NCBI GenBank assembly: GCA_963851025.1
Contig: CAWKOA010000022.1
Span: 186,001 to 250,000 of the forward strand
Direction: 5' to 3'
Length of the DNA: 64,000 nucleotides
Source: RYN-230 sp963851025
GTDB taxonomy: Bacteria > Actinomycetota > Actinomycetes > Streptosporangiales > Streptosporangiaceae
This document shows positions 35,399 through 44,355 of the stretch, piece after piece. The notes beneath the pieces were generated by a model. The model saw only the letters and a list, made by a program, of their open reading frames with translations. It had not been told where the DNA came from and searched no databases. The stretch's first letter is position 1. The number at the start of each line of letters is the position of its first letter. A program made the position numbers and the translations under genes.

Positions 35399-36564
35399 TC
35401 ATGCGGGCCGGCGGACCCGCCAGCCCCGCTCGCAGCGCTCGATGAATCCGGCCGCCGCCAGCTGACCCAGGCAGCGCAGCACGGTATCGAAATCCACGCC
35501 CGCCGACACCGCGATCCGGGCCGGCCCCGGCCCCCGCGGGCGGGCACGGCTTCCAGGACGCTCAGGGTGACCGGGTCCAGCTCGTCCCGGGGCAGGACGG
35601 GGCCGCGGGACGGGGCAGCCAGGTCGCCGGGGCTGAACGACAGGCAGGCGAGCACGTCGTGCACGCCGGTGACGCACACGGCCCCCCAGTCCCTGATGGC
35701 CAGATGGCAACCGGCTGAGGCCAGGGACGTCACGGGGCCGGGCACCGCCATCAGCGGGCGGTTCTGGTCGCGGGCGTGCCGGGCCGTGTTCAGCGCCCCG
35801 CTGCGCAGCGCGGCCTCGGCCAGGATGGTCCCGCGGCTGAGCGCGGCGATCAGCCGGTTGCGCACGAGGAACCCGGGCCGGGTCGGCGCCCGGCCCGGCG
35901 GCTGCTCGCTGACCAGCGCTCCCTGGGCGGCGACGGCCTCGAACAGGTCGTGGTGGCCGCGCGGGTACGGGGCATCCAGCCCGGACGGCAGGACCGCGAC
36001 GGTGACCCCCTCGGCGGCGAGCGCACCGCGGTGTGCCTGGCTGTCGATCCCGAACGCGCCGCCAGACACCACCGTCCAGCCCCGCTCGGCCAGCGCCGCC
36101 GCCAGCTCGGCGGTCACGTGCAAGCCGTAGCCGGTGGCCGCCCGGGTCCCGACGATGGACACCGAGCGCAGGCAGGCGAACCGGAGATCAACCTGGCCGC
36201 GGACCCACAGGCCCCAGGGCCGGGCCGCGCCCAGTACCTCAAGCTGGCCGGGCCACTCCGGGTCGCCCGGGCACACGAACCGGATCCCGTCCCGCTGCCA
36301 GGCCTCCACCGTGGCCGCGGTGGGAGCGTCGCCCAGCCGTGCGGCCCACCGCCGCCGGGCCCGGCCCAGGGCCGCGGCGGCCGGCCCGGCGCCGGGAGCG
36401 GCCCCCGGGCCGAGAGCCGCCCCCGTGGTGAGCGCGGTGACCACCGCCGCCGGGGAACTTTGCCGCAGCACGGCCCCGAGCTGCGCGTCGCCGGGGTCGG
36501 CGATCCAGGTCAGCACGGCCCGGGCCAGCCGGTCGGGGTGCTGGCGGTCCAGTCCGTGGCTCAC
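35399..36564 (-). CDS. dprA: DNA-processing protein DprA, frameshift before the C-terminal domain
   Basis: DprA binds single-stranded DNA and loads RecA during DNA uptake. The Rossmann core is intact: VSIVGTRAATGYGLHVTAELAAALAERGWTVVSGGAFGIDSQAHRGALA, VAVLPSGLDAPYPRGHHDLFEAV and SEQPPGRAPTRPGFLVRNRLIAALS. The C-terminal winged helix lies in another frame (ISAGVDFDTVLRCLGQL-type; IAVSAGVDFDTVLRCLGQLAAAGF); the break is at the run of five C at 35531-35535, where one missing base explains it. The start is the GTG at 36564 overlapping the comM stop (GTGA), which implies coupling with comM. Confidence 0.9.
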
Positions 36565-38252
36565 TGCGGCACCCCCAGCCACAGGCCGAGCGCGGCGCTG
36601 GTCTGGTCGGCCGCCGGGCGCGCCACCCCGGCCAGGTCGGCCAGGGTCCAGGCCACCCGGATCACCCGGTGCACCCCCCGCGCGCTGATCTGCCCCAGGT
36701 CCATGGCCCGCTCCAGCGGCGCGAGCGCGCCGGGCGCGGGCGCGTAGCTGCGGCGCAGCTCGCTGCCCGGGACCTCGGCGTTGAGCCGCCAGGGCGTGTC
36801 CCGAAGCCGGGCCGCCGCCCGGGCGCGGGCCGCCTCGACCCGGGCCGCCACCGTCGCGCTGGACTCCGCAAACGTCGCGTCGCTGAGCAATTCCCCCCGG
36901 CTGACCGGCATGAACTCCACCTTCACGTCGACCCGGTCAAGTAACGGCCCGGACAGCCGGGCCAGGTACCGGCGGCGGACCGCGGGCGTGCAGCCGCAGG
37001 CCGCCTGCCGGCCGGGCCCGCTGGCACACGGGCACGGGTTGGCCGCCAGCAGCAGCGTGAAGCGGGCCGGGAAGCGCGCGGTCACCCCGGACCGGGCCAC
37101 CACGACCTCTCCCGACTCCAGCGGCTGGCGGAGCGCGTCGAGCACGTCCCGGCCGAACTCGGGGGCCTCGTCGAGGAACAGGCAGCCGCGGTGGGCCAGC
37201 GAGGCGGCCCCCGGGCGGATCACCCCGCTGCCCCCGCCCACGATCGCGGCTTTGCTCGCGGTGTGGTGCGGGGCGCAGAACGGGGGCGCGGCCAGCAGCG
37301 GGCTGCGGTCGGGGAGCACGCCCGCTACCGAGTGGATCGCGGTGACCTCGAGGGCCGCGGCGGGGTCGAGGCGCGGCAGCACGGTGGGAATCCGCTCGGC
37401 CAGCATGGTCTTGCCCGCGCCTGGCGGGCCGAGCAGGCAGAGATGATGGCCGCCCGCGGCGCAGATCTCCGCGGCCCGGCGCGCCGTCGGCTGGCCCAGC
37501 ACGTCGGCCAGGTCGGGCCCGGAGCCCGCGGCGGCCCGGGGCGGTTCCCCGCCCTCCAGGGCCAGCCCGCCCTCGACCAGCCGGACGGGGCCGCCCGGGA
37601 CGCCCTGCCCCCGCGCGCTGCCGTGCTCGAGGGGAGCGCCGTGCTCGAGGGGGCACCGTGCTCCGCCGGGCCACCGTGCTCCGCCGGGCCGCCGTGCTCC
37701 GCCGGGCCGCCGTGCTCCGCCGGGCTGCCGTGTTCCGCCTGGCCGCGCAGCCAGCCGAGCAGCCCGGGCAAGGTCGGGGCGCTCAGCACCCACAGACCGG
37801 GGACCAGCGCCGCCTCAGCCTCGTTGGCGCTCGGCACCGCGACCCGCCGGAAACCGCGGCCCGCGGCGGCCGCGACGGCGGGCAGCACCCCGCGGACCGG
37901 GCGTAACTGGCCGTCGAGCCCGAGTTCGCCCAGGAACGCCATCCCGTCGATGGCCGCCGCCGGGACGGAGCCCGGCGGCGCAGAGGATCGCGACGGCGAT
38001 GCCGACGTCGAACCCGCTGCCCCGCTTGGGCAGGCTGGCCGGGGACAGCCCGACCGTGATCCGGCGTTGCGGCCACTGCTCGCGGCTGTTGACGATCGCG
38101 GCCCGGATCCGGTCCCGGGCCTCGCGCAGCGCCGTATCGGGCAGGCCCACCAGCAGCAGCCCCGGGAGCCCGTTCTGGATGTCAGCCTCGATCTCGACCG
38201 GATGGCCCTCCACCCCGACCAGGGCGATCGAGTGGGTCCGGGCGACCGGCAC
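36561..38252 (-). CDS. comM: ComM/YifB-family Mg-chelatase-like AAA+ ATPase, two frameshifts
   Basis: ComM is a hexameric AAA+ helicase that promotes branch migration in natural transformation. The N-terminal domain (VEIEADIQNGLPGLLLVGLPDTALREARDRIRAAI), the Lon-like part (LSPASLPKRGSGFDVGIAVAIL ... FLGELGLDGQLRPVRGVLPAV), Walker A (GPPGAGKT), Walker B (CLFLDEAPEF) and the sensor region (RFTLLLAANPCPC) are all present. The frame breaks at about 37969-37973 (one extra base) and at the G run 37649-37653 (one missing base), the latter in an 18-base tandem repeat coding for AEHGGP units. Repaired, the pieces give about 563 residues. Its start lies one base after the yraN stop. Confidence 0.9.
37630..37745. 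repeat. 18-bp tandem repeat inside comM
   Basis: Units like GTGCTCCGCCGGGCCGCC recur about five times, with two further diverged units (GTGCTCGAGGGG). In comM they encode a linker of AEHGGP repeats between the Lon-like and AAA+ parts. One of the two frame breaks lies at its edge. Confidence 0.9.
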
Positions 38253-38253
38253 G

Positions 38254-38610
38254 TCAGCCCACTCCCCGCACGTGCTCGAGGGTGAACTCCCCCGACCCGT
38301 CCCGGACCAGCCCGATCACGTCGATCCGCACCTCGTCGAAATGCAGCCCCTGGACGGCCAGCCAGGTGGCCGCCAGCCGGCGCAGCCGGGCGCGCTTACG
38401 GTAGCTGACGGCTTCCAGGGGGCTGCCGTACCGGACGCCCGAGCGGGTCTTGACCTCGCAGACGACCAGGACCCGGCGTTCGAGAGCGACGATGTCGAGC
38501 TCGCCGGCCTCGCACCGCCAGTTCCGGTCGAGGATCCGCAGCCCGGCCCGTTCCAGGTACTCCGCGGCGGCCTGCTCGCCGCGGCGGCCCAGCTCGTCCT
38601 TGTCCTGCAC
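38254..38610 (-). CDS. UPF0102 protein YraN (nuclease-fold)
   Basis: A 118-residue YraN/UPF0102 protein. The restriction-endonuclease-like core GRRGEQAAAEYLERAGLRILDRNWRC, GELDIVALERRVLVVCEVKTRSG and YRKRARLRRLAATWL contains the E-x-D and E-V-K catalytic pattern. The family is of unknown physiological role, though always near comM and rnhB. The start is the GTG at 38610 (VQDKDELGRRG). Confidence 0.93.
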   Translation of the reverse strand: MQDKDELGRRGEQAAAEYLERAGLRILDRNWRCEAGELDIVALERRVLVVCEVKTRSGVRYGSPLEAVSYRKRARLRRLAATWLAVQGLHFDEVRIDVIGLVRDGSGEFTLEHVRGVG

Positions 38611-38894
38611 CTGGCACCACCTCCGGTAACGACGGTGCCGGAACGGGAGGTGCCGCGCTGAACGAGCTGGCCTGCTGTGGACAGCGGGAACGAACCGGAT
38701 TCTGTGGACGGGGAAGGCCGTTTTGTCGCCGCCGGGTGCTTCAATGCACGCGGGCCGCCCCTGGCCGGCTCAAGCCTGGCAGCGGCAGCGCCGGCTCAAG
38801 CCTGGCAGCGGCAGCGCCGCTCAAGTCTGACTGCGGCAGCGCGGCTCAAGCCTGGTCGCGCTGGCGCCAGCCTTACGGCAGCGTCAGAGCCGGA
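38611..38894. repeat. Gene-free spacer with a 26-bp tandem repeat (38765-38866)
   Basis: Four tandem units of the type CCGGCTCAAGCCTGGCAGCGG... start at 38765, 38791, 38817 and 38842 (two identical, two diverged). No frame in the spacer looks coding. The array ends 28 bases from the DUF2469 stop. Confidence 0.9.
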
Positions 38895-39212
38895 TCACTT
38901 GGCGTCGTCGGGAACCTCGAGCTCGGCCCGGGCCAGCTCCTCGACGTTGACGTCCTTGAACGTGACAACCCGGACATTCTTCACGAACCGCGCCGGGCGG
39001 TACATGTCCCACACCCACGCGTCCTGCATGATGACCTCGAAGTAGACCTCGCCGTTCTCGGCGGCGCGCACGTTCAGTTCCACTTCGTTGGTGAGGTAGA
39101 ACCGCCGCTCGGTCTCGACCACATGGGTGAACAGCCCCACGACGTCCCGGTACTCGCGGTAGAGCTGCAGTTCCATCTCGGTCTCGTACTTCTCGAGATC
39201 TTCTGCGCTCAT
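38895..39212 (-). CDS. DUF2469 protein
   Basis: A 105-residue protein (MSAEDLEKYETEMELQLYREYRDVVGLFTHVVETERRFYLTN ...) that matches the small actinobacterial DUF2469 family found between rnhB and yraN. It is acidic and soluble; the function is unknown. The sequence RFVKNVRVVTFKDVNVEEL near the end is typical. Its conservation makes it a useful marker that this is an actinobacterial core region. Confidence 0.93.
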   Translation of the reverse strand: MSAEDLEKYETEMELQLYREYRDVVGLFTHVVETERRFYLTNEVELNVRAAENGEVYFEVIMQDAWVWDMYRPARFVKNVRVVTFKDVNVEELARAELEVPDDAK

Positions 39213-39261
39213 GTCCTCCCCCTCCGATTGGCCTGCGTCGGGAGGTCCGGTCCGGATGCCA

Positions 39262-40128
39262 TCAACGATAGGCCAATTCTCCGCTGAGCAATTCTCCGGA
39301 CCTCATCTGGTCGTCAGCCATCTGGCCGGCCGCCACCTGGGTCACCGCCTGGCCTGCCTCCTGCGGGCCAGCCACCTCGCCGTTACGCGCCTCCTGGTCC
39401 ACCACCCGCTCGTCCACTCCGGCCTCGTCCACCACGACCGCGTCCACGACCTCATCCAGCACGGGCACGTCACGGACCAGCCCATTGACGTTAGCGAACG
39501 ACGCCCGGTGCTCTGGGCACGGCCCGTGCTGGGCCAGCGCCCGCATGTGGCTCCGGGTGGAGTACCCCTTGTGCCGGGCGAACCCGTACGCGGGATACTC
39601 CCCGTCCAGCCCGGTCATGATGCGGTCCCTGGTCACCTTGGCCACGATCGAGGCGGCCGCCACGCAGGCCGCCACCTCATCGCCCTTCCACATGGCGAGC
39701 GCGGGCACGCCCAGGCCGCGGACCGCGAACCCGTCGGTGAGCACGTAGCCCGGCTGGCAGGACAGCCCGGCCAGCGCCCGCCGCATCCCGGCGATGTTAC
39801 AGACGTGCAGCCCGCAGGCGTCGATCTCGGCGGCCGGGATGATGACCCGGTGCCAGCTGAGCGCGGTCCGCATCACCTCGGCGTACGCCTCGTCCCGGGC
39901 CGCGGCCGTCAGCGTCTTGGAGTCGGCGATGCCGCTGAGCCCGGACAGCTTGCGGGGGTCCAGCACCACCGCGGCCACCACCAGCGGGCCGGCGCAGGCC
40001 CCGCGGCCGGCCTCGTCGATCCCGGCCACCGGGGACAGGCCCGCCCGGGCCAGGACACGCTCGTATCCCGTCAGTCCTGCCGCACGCCGGGGGGTATAGC
40101 CGGGATGCCGCCACCAAGGCATCGCCAC
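39262..40128 (-). CDS. rnhB: Ribonuclease HII with a long C-terminal extension
   Basis: RNase HII cuts RNA in RNA-DNA hybrids and single ribonucleotides in DNA. The metal-binding motif AGIDEAGRGACAGP is at residues 36-49 (Asp38, Glu39), and GIADSKTL, ASIVAKVTRDRIM and the substrate Tyr in KGYSTRSH follow. The core ends near residue 225; a tail of about 60 residues rich in Val, Asp and Glu (VVDAVVVDEAGVDERVVDQ) has no family counterpart and is repeat-like. Starts at GTG 40128 or ATG 40122 fit equally well. It follows lepB by four bases. Confidence 0.94.
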   Translation of the reverse strand: MAMPWWRHPGYTPRRAAGLTGYERVLARAGLSPVAGIDEAGRGACAGPLVVAAVVLDPRKLSGLSGIADSKTLTAAARDEAYAEVMRTALSWHRVIIPAAEIDACGLHVCNIAGMRRALAGLSCQPGYVLTDGFAVRGLGVPALAMWKGDEVAACVAAASIVAKVTRDRIMTGLDGEYPAYGFARHKGYSTRSHMRALAQHGPCPEHRASFANVNGLVRDVPVLDEVVDAVVVDEAGVDERVVDQEARNGEVAGPQEAGQAVTQVAAGQMADDQMRSGELLSGELAYR

Positions 40129-40132
40129 CTCG

Positions 40133-41269
40133 TTACCAGCGCTTCGCCCGGCGCCGCCGCCGGTCCAGCCAGGTCAGGGGCAGGGCCACCGCCCCGGCCA
40201 GCGCGAACGGCGCGGCCGGGGTGGTGAGATCGCCGACCGCGCGGGCCCCGAGGGCCTGGCTGGTGTTCAGCTTGGTGAACGTGGCCGGGATGGGCAGCAC
40301 CCGGAACCGGCTGGGCGGCCACAGGATCAAGAACGCCCGCCCGACCACCTGGCTCTCCGGGATCGTGCCGCCGCCCGGGTCGCCGACGTGGCCGCGGGAG
40401 TCGTAGGAGACGTTGCGGTGGTCGCCCATCACCCACAGGTGGCCCGCGGGCACCCTGATGCTGAACTTGGTCATGGACGGCGGGTTGTGCGGGTACAGGT
40501 AGGACTTCTCGTTGAGCGGGACGCCGTTCACGGTGACCCGGCCCTGCGCGTCGCAGCAGGCCACGTGATCACCGGGCAGCCCGATGACCCGCTTGATGTA
40601 GTCGTGCACCCCGGGGGAGATGCCGAACAGCCCGACGACCGCGTGCCCGAACTCGCTGGCCAGCCGGACGACCGGGTCGCTGGACTGCGGCGGGCTCGGC
40701 GGATCCCACGAGCCCTCGCCGTTGAACACGATCACGTCGCCGCGCTCGATCGAGCGGAAGTGGTAGATGAGCTTGTTGACCAGGACCTTGTCCCCGATGT
40801 CGAGCGTGTTCTCCATCGACGAGGACGGGATGTAGAACGCCTGCACCACGTAGGTCTTGATCACCAGCATGATCGTCAGCGCGAGAACGAACAGCAGGAG
40901 CAGTTCGGTCCACCAGGAGAGGCGCCGCTTCCGCCGGGCCCGGGCCGCGCTCGCCGGGCTGGCCTGAGCCCGGCCCGTGCCGCCGGGCCCCGCACCGCCA
41001 GGCCCCGTGCCACCAGGGCCCGTGCCGCCAGGGCCCGTGCCGCCAGGGCCTGAGCCGCCGGGGCTGGCCCCGCCAGGGCCCGTGCCGCCGGTGCCGCCGG
41101 TGTCGCCGGACTGGGCCGTGGCGTCACGGCGCGGCGGAGGAGTCATCGTCCCGGTGCCCCCTGGCATCTCCGGCTCTGCGGTCACTGCCCTGTCGCCGTC
41201 CTGGCCAGGCAGTTCAACACCTGGAGAGCCCGTCATCGCAGGCTCGCCGATACCCCGGTCGTCGTTCAT
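40133..41269 (-). CDS. lepB: Signal peptidase I, downstream copy, with Gly/Pro/Thr-repeat N-terminus
   Basis: Type I signal peptidase cleaves signal peptides of exported proteins at the outer face of the membrane. The catalytic dyad is Ser151 (FYIPSSSMENTLDIGDKVLVNKL) and Lys226 (HDYIKRVIGLPGD); box E GDHRNVSYDSR follows. A cytoplasmic N-terminus of about 110 residues contains GTGPGG repeats coded by 15-base units (about 40975-41100), then one anchor helix (121-142) and a second hydrophobic segment near the C-terminus. The start is ATG 41269, eleven bases after the stop of the other lepB copy. The pair arose by duplication. Confidence 0.93.
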   Translation of the reverse strand: MNDDRGIGEPAMTGSPGVELPGQDGDRAVTAEPEMPGGTGTMTPPPRRDATAQSGDTGGTGGTGPGGASPGGSGPGGTGPGGTGPGGTGPGGAGPGGTGRAQASPASAARARRKRRLSWWTELLLLFVLALTIMLVIKTYVVQAFYIPSSSMENTLDIGDKVLVNKLIYHFRSIERGDVIVFNGEGSWDPPSPPQSSDPVVRLASEFGHAVVGLFGISPGVHDYIKRVIGLPGDHVACCDAQGRVTVNGVPLNEKSYLYPHNPPSMTKFSIRVPAGHLWVMGDHRNVSYDSRGHVGDPGGGTIPESQVVGRAFLILWPPSRFRVLPIPATFTKLNTSQALGARAVGDLTTPAAPFALAGAVALPLTWLDRRRRRAKRW

Positions 41270-41280
41270 TGTGTCCGAGC

Positions 41281-42129
41281 CTAACGCCGGTCCGCTGCTA
41301 CGTGTGCGCTCTGCCGGCGGCACGCCCACGCCAGCGGCAGCATCCCGGCCAGTCCCACGGCCATCGGCGGGGGCACCAGCCCGCGGCGCGGCGGGGCCGC
41401 CAGACCGCGCTGCGCGAAGGTGGCGGGGATCGGGATGTCCCTGAACTGCGCCGGGGGCCATGCGACCAGGAACGCCCGGCCGATCACGGCGCTCTCCGGG
41501 ATCGTCCCGTCGCCGGGATCGTCGCCGTGGTAGCGGGAATCGGAGGAATTCAGCCGGTGATCCCCCATGACCCAGAGCCTGCCGGGCGGGACCCGCGCGC
41601 TGAACCGCTGGGCTGACGGCCGGTTCCCGGGATACAGGTAGGACCGCTCGTCCAGCGGCACGCCGTTGACCGTGATCCGGCCCCGCGGGTCGCAGCAGGC
41701 CACCCGGTCGCCGGGCAGCCCGATGACCCGCTTCACGTAGTCGGTTCCGCTGGACGCCATCCCGGTCAGCCTGAGCACCGTGGCGATCGCCGCGGGCACC
41801 GGCCCGGAGGGCCGCGCCGCCGGCGGCGGATCCCAGGAACCCTGCCCGCTGAACACGACGACGTCGCCCCGGTCGATGCCGCGGACCCGGTACACGAGCT
41901 TGTTGACCAGCACCCGGTCACCGGCGTGCAGCGTGTCCTCCATGGACCCGGACGGGATCCGGAACGCCTCCACGGCCCAGGCCTTGATGACCACCGTGAT
42001 GACCACGGTGAGCCCGGCGGCCAGCAGGAGCAGGAACGCTAATTCCCGCCAGAACGGCATCCGGCGCGCAGGTGCCGGCGGGCGGACGGCTGGAGCCGTG
42101 CCCGCGTCACCGAGAACCTTCCCGGCCAC
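41281..42129 (-). CDS. lepB: Signal peptidase I, upstream copy
   Basis: The 282-residue paralogue has the dyad Ser62 (FRIPSGSMEDTLHAGDRVLVNKL) and Lys133 (TDYVKRVIGLPGD), box E GDHRLNSSDSRYHGDDPGDGTIPES, and anchor helices at residues 30-50 and near the C-terminus. It lacks the long repeat-rich N-terminus of its neighbour. It starts at GTG 42129, 27 bases after rplS. Streptomyces carries four tandem signal peptidases at the same locus; here there are two. Confidence 0.94.
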   Translation of the reverse strand: MAGKVLGDAGTAPAVRPPAPARRMPFWRELAFLLLLAAGLTVVITVVIKAWAVEAFRIPSGSMEDTLHAGDRVLVNKLVYRVRGIDRGDVVVFSGQGSWDPPPAARPSGPVPAAIATVLRLTGMASSGTDYVKRVIGLPGDRVACCDPRGRITVNGVPLDERSYLYPGNRPSAQRFSARVPPGRLWVMGDHRLNSSDSRYHGDDPGDGTIPESAVIGRAFLVAWPPAQFRDIPIPATFAQRGLAAPPRRGLVPPPMAVGLAGMLPLAWACRRQSAHVAADRR

Positions 42130-42156
42130 CGGAGGAGAGCGCGGTCAGCGCGGGGA

Positions 42157-42501
42157 CTAGCGCCGCTCCCGGATGCGGGCGGCCTTGCCGCGCAGCTCGC
42201 GGAGGTAGTAGAGCTTCGCCCGGCGCACCCGGCCCCGGGTCACGAGCTCGATCTTCTCGATCGAGGGGGTGTGCACCGGGAACGTCCGCTCCACGCCGAC
42301 GCCGTAGCTGATCTTGCGGACGGTGAACGTCTCCCGTGCCCCGCCACCCTGGCGGCGGATCACAATGCCCTGGAAAACCTGGATCCGGGACCGGGTGCCT
42401 TCCGTGACCCGCACATGGACTTTCAGCGTGTCCCCGGGCCGGAAATCGGGGATGTCGGAGCGGATCTGGGCCTGCTCCAGCTCGGCGATCGCGGTGTGCA
42501 T
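42157..42501 (-). CDS. rplS: 50S ribosomal protein L19
   Basis: A 114-residue L19, a protein at the subunit interface. The sequence IPDFRPGDTLKVHVRVTEGTRSRIQVFQGIVIRRQGGG and the ending RRAKLYYLRELRGKAARIRERR are standard. It starts at ATG 42501. A 142-base spacer separates it from trmD, enough for its own promoter. Confidence 0.97.
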   Translation of the reverse strand: MHTAIAELEQAQIRSDIPDFRPGDTLKVHVRVTEGTRSRIQVFQGIVIRRQGGGARETFTVRKISYGVGVERTFPVHTPSIEKIELVTRGRVRRAKLYYLRELRGKAARIRERR

Positions 42502-42643
42502 GGCTGCGGTTCCTCAGTTGTCCTCACGCGCGCACAGGCCAGCGAACGCGTGGCATCGTCTCGTCGGTGTCAGTCTGTCTTCCTGGGCGCTGAGGGCACC
42601 AGGACGCGCACCCGCAGGGTCGGCCTGGTGTGGGTGGCAGACT

Positions 42644-43450
42644 TCAGTGTGCCATATCTTCCGCACTGATCGGGAAGCCAGCGTCAATGAGCACCTGCCG
42701 GTCCCTCGCGTCGAGCCGCCCCGCGGCCGGGTCAGCGGCCAGCCGGGCGGCCAGGTCCGGGCGCAGCGCGGCGGTCCGGCGCAGCGCCTGATCGCGCCGC
42801 CACCGGGCGATGGCCGCGTGGTCCCCGGACAGCAGGACCGGCGGGACCTCCCGGCCGCGCCAGACCCGGGGCCGGGTGTAGGAGGGGCCTTCGAGCAGGC
42901 CAGCCATGGGGCCCTCACCTGCGCCGAACGAGTCGTCGGCCGCGGAGTCCGCGTTGCCGAGGACGCCGGGCAGCAGCCGGCCGACTGCGTCCACCATGAC
43001 CAGCACCGCGGGTTCGCCGCCGGACAGCACGTAGTCGCCGATCGATACCTCGTCGACCGGCATCCGCTCCCGCGCCTCGTCGACCACGCGCGCGTCGATG
43101 CCCTCGTACCGGCCGCAAGCAAAAACCAATGATCCGCAACGGGCCCATTCGGCCGCCATCGCCTGCGTGAACGGGACCCCCGCGGGGGTCGGGACCACCA
43201 GCCGGGCCGGTGCCGCCGGGCCGGGACCGGCCACCGCGTCCAGCGCCTCACCCCAGGGTTCCGGCGACATGACCATGCCCGGCCCGCCGCCGAAGGGGGC
43301 GTCGTCCACGGCACGGTGCACCCCGTGAGCCCAGTTCCGCAGGTCATGCACCTGGAGGTCGATGTCGCCGCGGGACGCCGCCTTGCCGATCAGCGAGACG
43401 CTGAGCGGGGTGAAGTAGTCCGGGAAGATCGTGATGATGTCGATGCGCAC
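42644..43450 (-). CDS. trmD: tRNA (guanine-N1)-methyltransferase TrmD
   Basis: TrmD methylates G37 of tRNAs next to the anticodon and prevents +1 frameshifting. The 268-residue protein starts at the GTG 43450 (VRIDIITIFPDYF), and shows HDLRNWAHGVHRAVDDAPFGGGPGMVM, the knot region ACGRYEGIDARVVD, and EVSIGDYVLSGGEPAVLVMVDAV. A GTG nine bases upstream would lie one base after the rimM stop and is an alternative start. Confidence 0.96.
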   Translation of the reverse strand: MRIDIITIFPDYFTPLSVSLIGKAASRGDIDLQVHDLRNWAHGVHRAVDDAPFGGGPGMVMSPEPWGEALDAVAGPGPAAPARLVVPTPAGVPFTQAMAAEWARCGSLVFACGRYEGIDARVVDEARERMPVDEVSIGDYVLSGGEPAVLVMVDAVGRLLPGVLGNADSAADDSFGAGEGPMAGLLEGPSYTRPRVWRGREVPPVLLSGDHAAIARWRRDQALRRTAALRPDLAARLAADPAAGRLDARDRQVLIDAGFPISAEDMAH

Positions 43451-43460
43451 CCGGCTCACC

Positions 43461-44105
43461 TCAGGTTCCCGCGGCCGGCTCCGGGCCGGGTTCCCCGGTG
43501 GCCAGCTCGAGCAGCCCGGGCGGCGGGTCGATGACGAGCCGTCCCGCGGCCACGTCGACTTCGGGCACGAGCGCGGCCACGAACGGGACCAGCAGCTCGC
43601 TGTCCGCCGCCCCACGCGGCCGCTGGCCGCGAGCCAGCGCGGGGCCACGGCCTGCCGGCCCGGTCGGGGCGAGCCCGGCCGGGGCAGGCCCGACGGGGCC
43701 GGCGGGCTGTGGCTCGATGACGAGCAGGTCCTGCCCGAAGTGCCGGACGTCCGTGACCCGGCCCACGGGCTGGCCTGAGGTCGTGACCACGGCCAGCCCG
43801 ATCAGCTCCGCGTCGTGGAACTCGTCCGGGTCATCAGACGGGCCAGCCTCGGCCGAGTCGAGGGTGAGCCAGGTCCCGCGCAGGTCCTCGGCCAGGCTCC
43901 GGTCGGTGACCCCGGCGAACTGGACCAGGAGCCGGCCGGAATGCCAGCGCAGCGCCTCGACCGTGAGCGGGCCGGCCGCGGCCGGGTCGGTGGCCAGCAC
44001 GCGGCCCACGGCGAATCGCCGGTCTGGCTCGTCGGTGCGTACTTCCACCGACACTTCGCCGCGGACCCCGTGCGGCCGGGTGATCCGGCCGACGACCAGT
44101 TGCAT
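43461..44105 (-). CDS. rimM: 16S rRNA processing/30S maturation factor RimM
   Basis: RimM helps assemble the 30S head and binds S19. The N-terminal barrel begins MQLVVGRITRPHGVRGEVSVEVRTDEPDRRF and the PRC-barrel contains ELIGLAVVTTSGQPVGRVTDVRHFGQDLLVIE and VPFVAALVPEVDVAAGRLVIDPPPGLL. A Pro/Gly/Ala insertion of about 40 residues (GPVGPAPAGLAPTGPAGRG) splits the PRC-barrel domain. It lies between khpA (six-base gap) and trmD. Confidence 0.94.
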   Translation of the reverse strand: MQLVVGRITRPHGVRGEVSVEVRTDEPDRRFAVGRVLATDPAAAGPLTVEALRWHSGRLLVQFAGVTDRSLAEDLRGTWLTLDSAEAGPSDDPDEFHDAELIGLAVVTTSGQPVGRVTDVRHFGQDLLVIEPQPAGPVGPAPAGLAPTGPAGRGPALARGQRPRGAADSELLVPFVAALVPEVDVAAGRLVIDPPPGLLELATGEPGPEPAAGT

Positions 44106-44111
44106 GGTGAG

Positions 44112-44354
44112 TTAGCGGACCTCGTCCACGTCGAGCAGGTCGACCCGGACGTACTTGCCGCCGGCCAGCGAGCCGATCACGGTACGCAGCGCCTTGGCGG
44201 TCCGGCCGCCCCGGCCGATGACTTTGCCGAGGTCCTCGGGGTGGACCCGCACCTCGAGGACCCGGCCCCGGCGCAGCCCGTGGCTGTCCACCCGGACCTC
44301 GTCCGGGTGCTCCACGATGCCCTTCACCAAGTGCTCGAGGGCCTCTTCCAGCAT
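44112..44354 (-). CDS. khpA: KH-domain RNA-binding protein KhpA
   Basis: An 80-residue single-KH protein with the nucleic-acid loop KVIGRGGRTAKALR. It begins MLEEALEHLVKGIVEHPDEV. KhpA partners with KhpB in several bacteria to bind RNA and affect cell elongation and small RNA biology. It starts one base after the rpsP stop, so the two are coupled. Confidence 0.94.
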   Translation of the reverse strand: MLEEALEHLVKGIVEHPDEVRVDSHGLRRGRVLEVRVHPEDLGKVIGRGGRTAKALRTVIGSLAGGKYVRVDLLDVDEVR

Positions 44355-44355
44355 G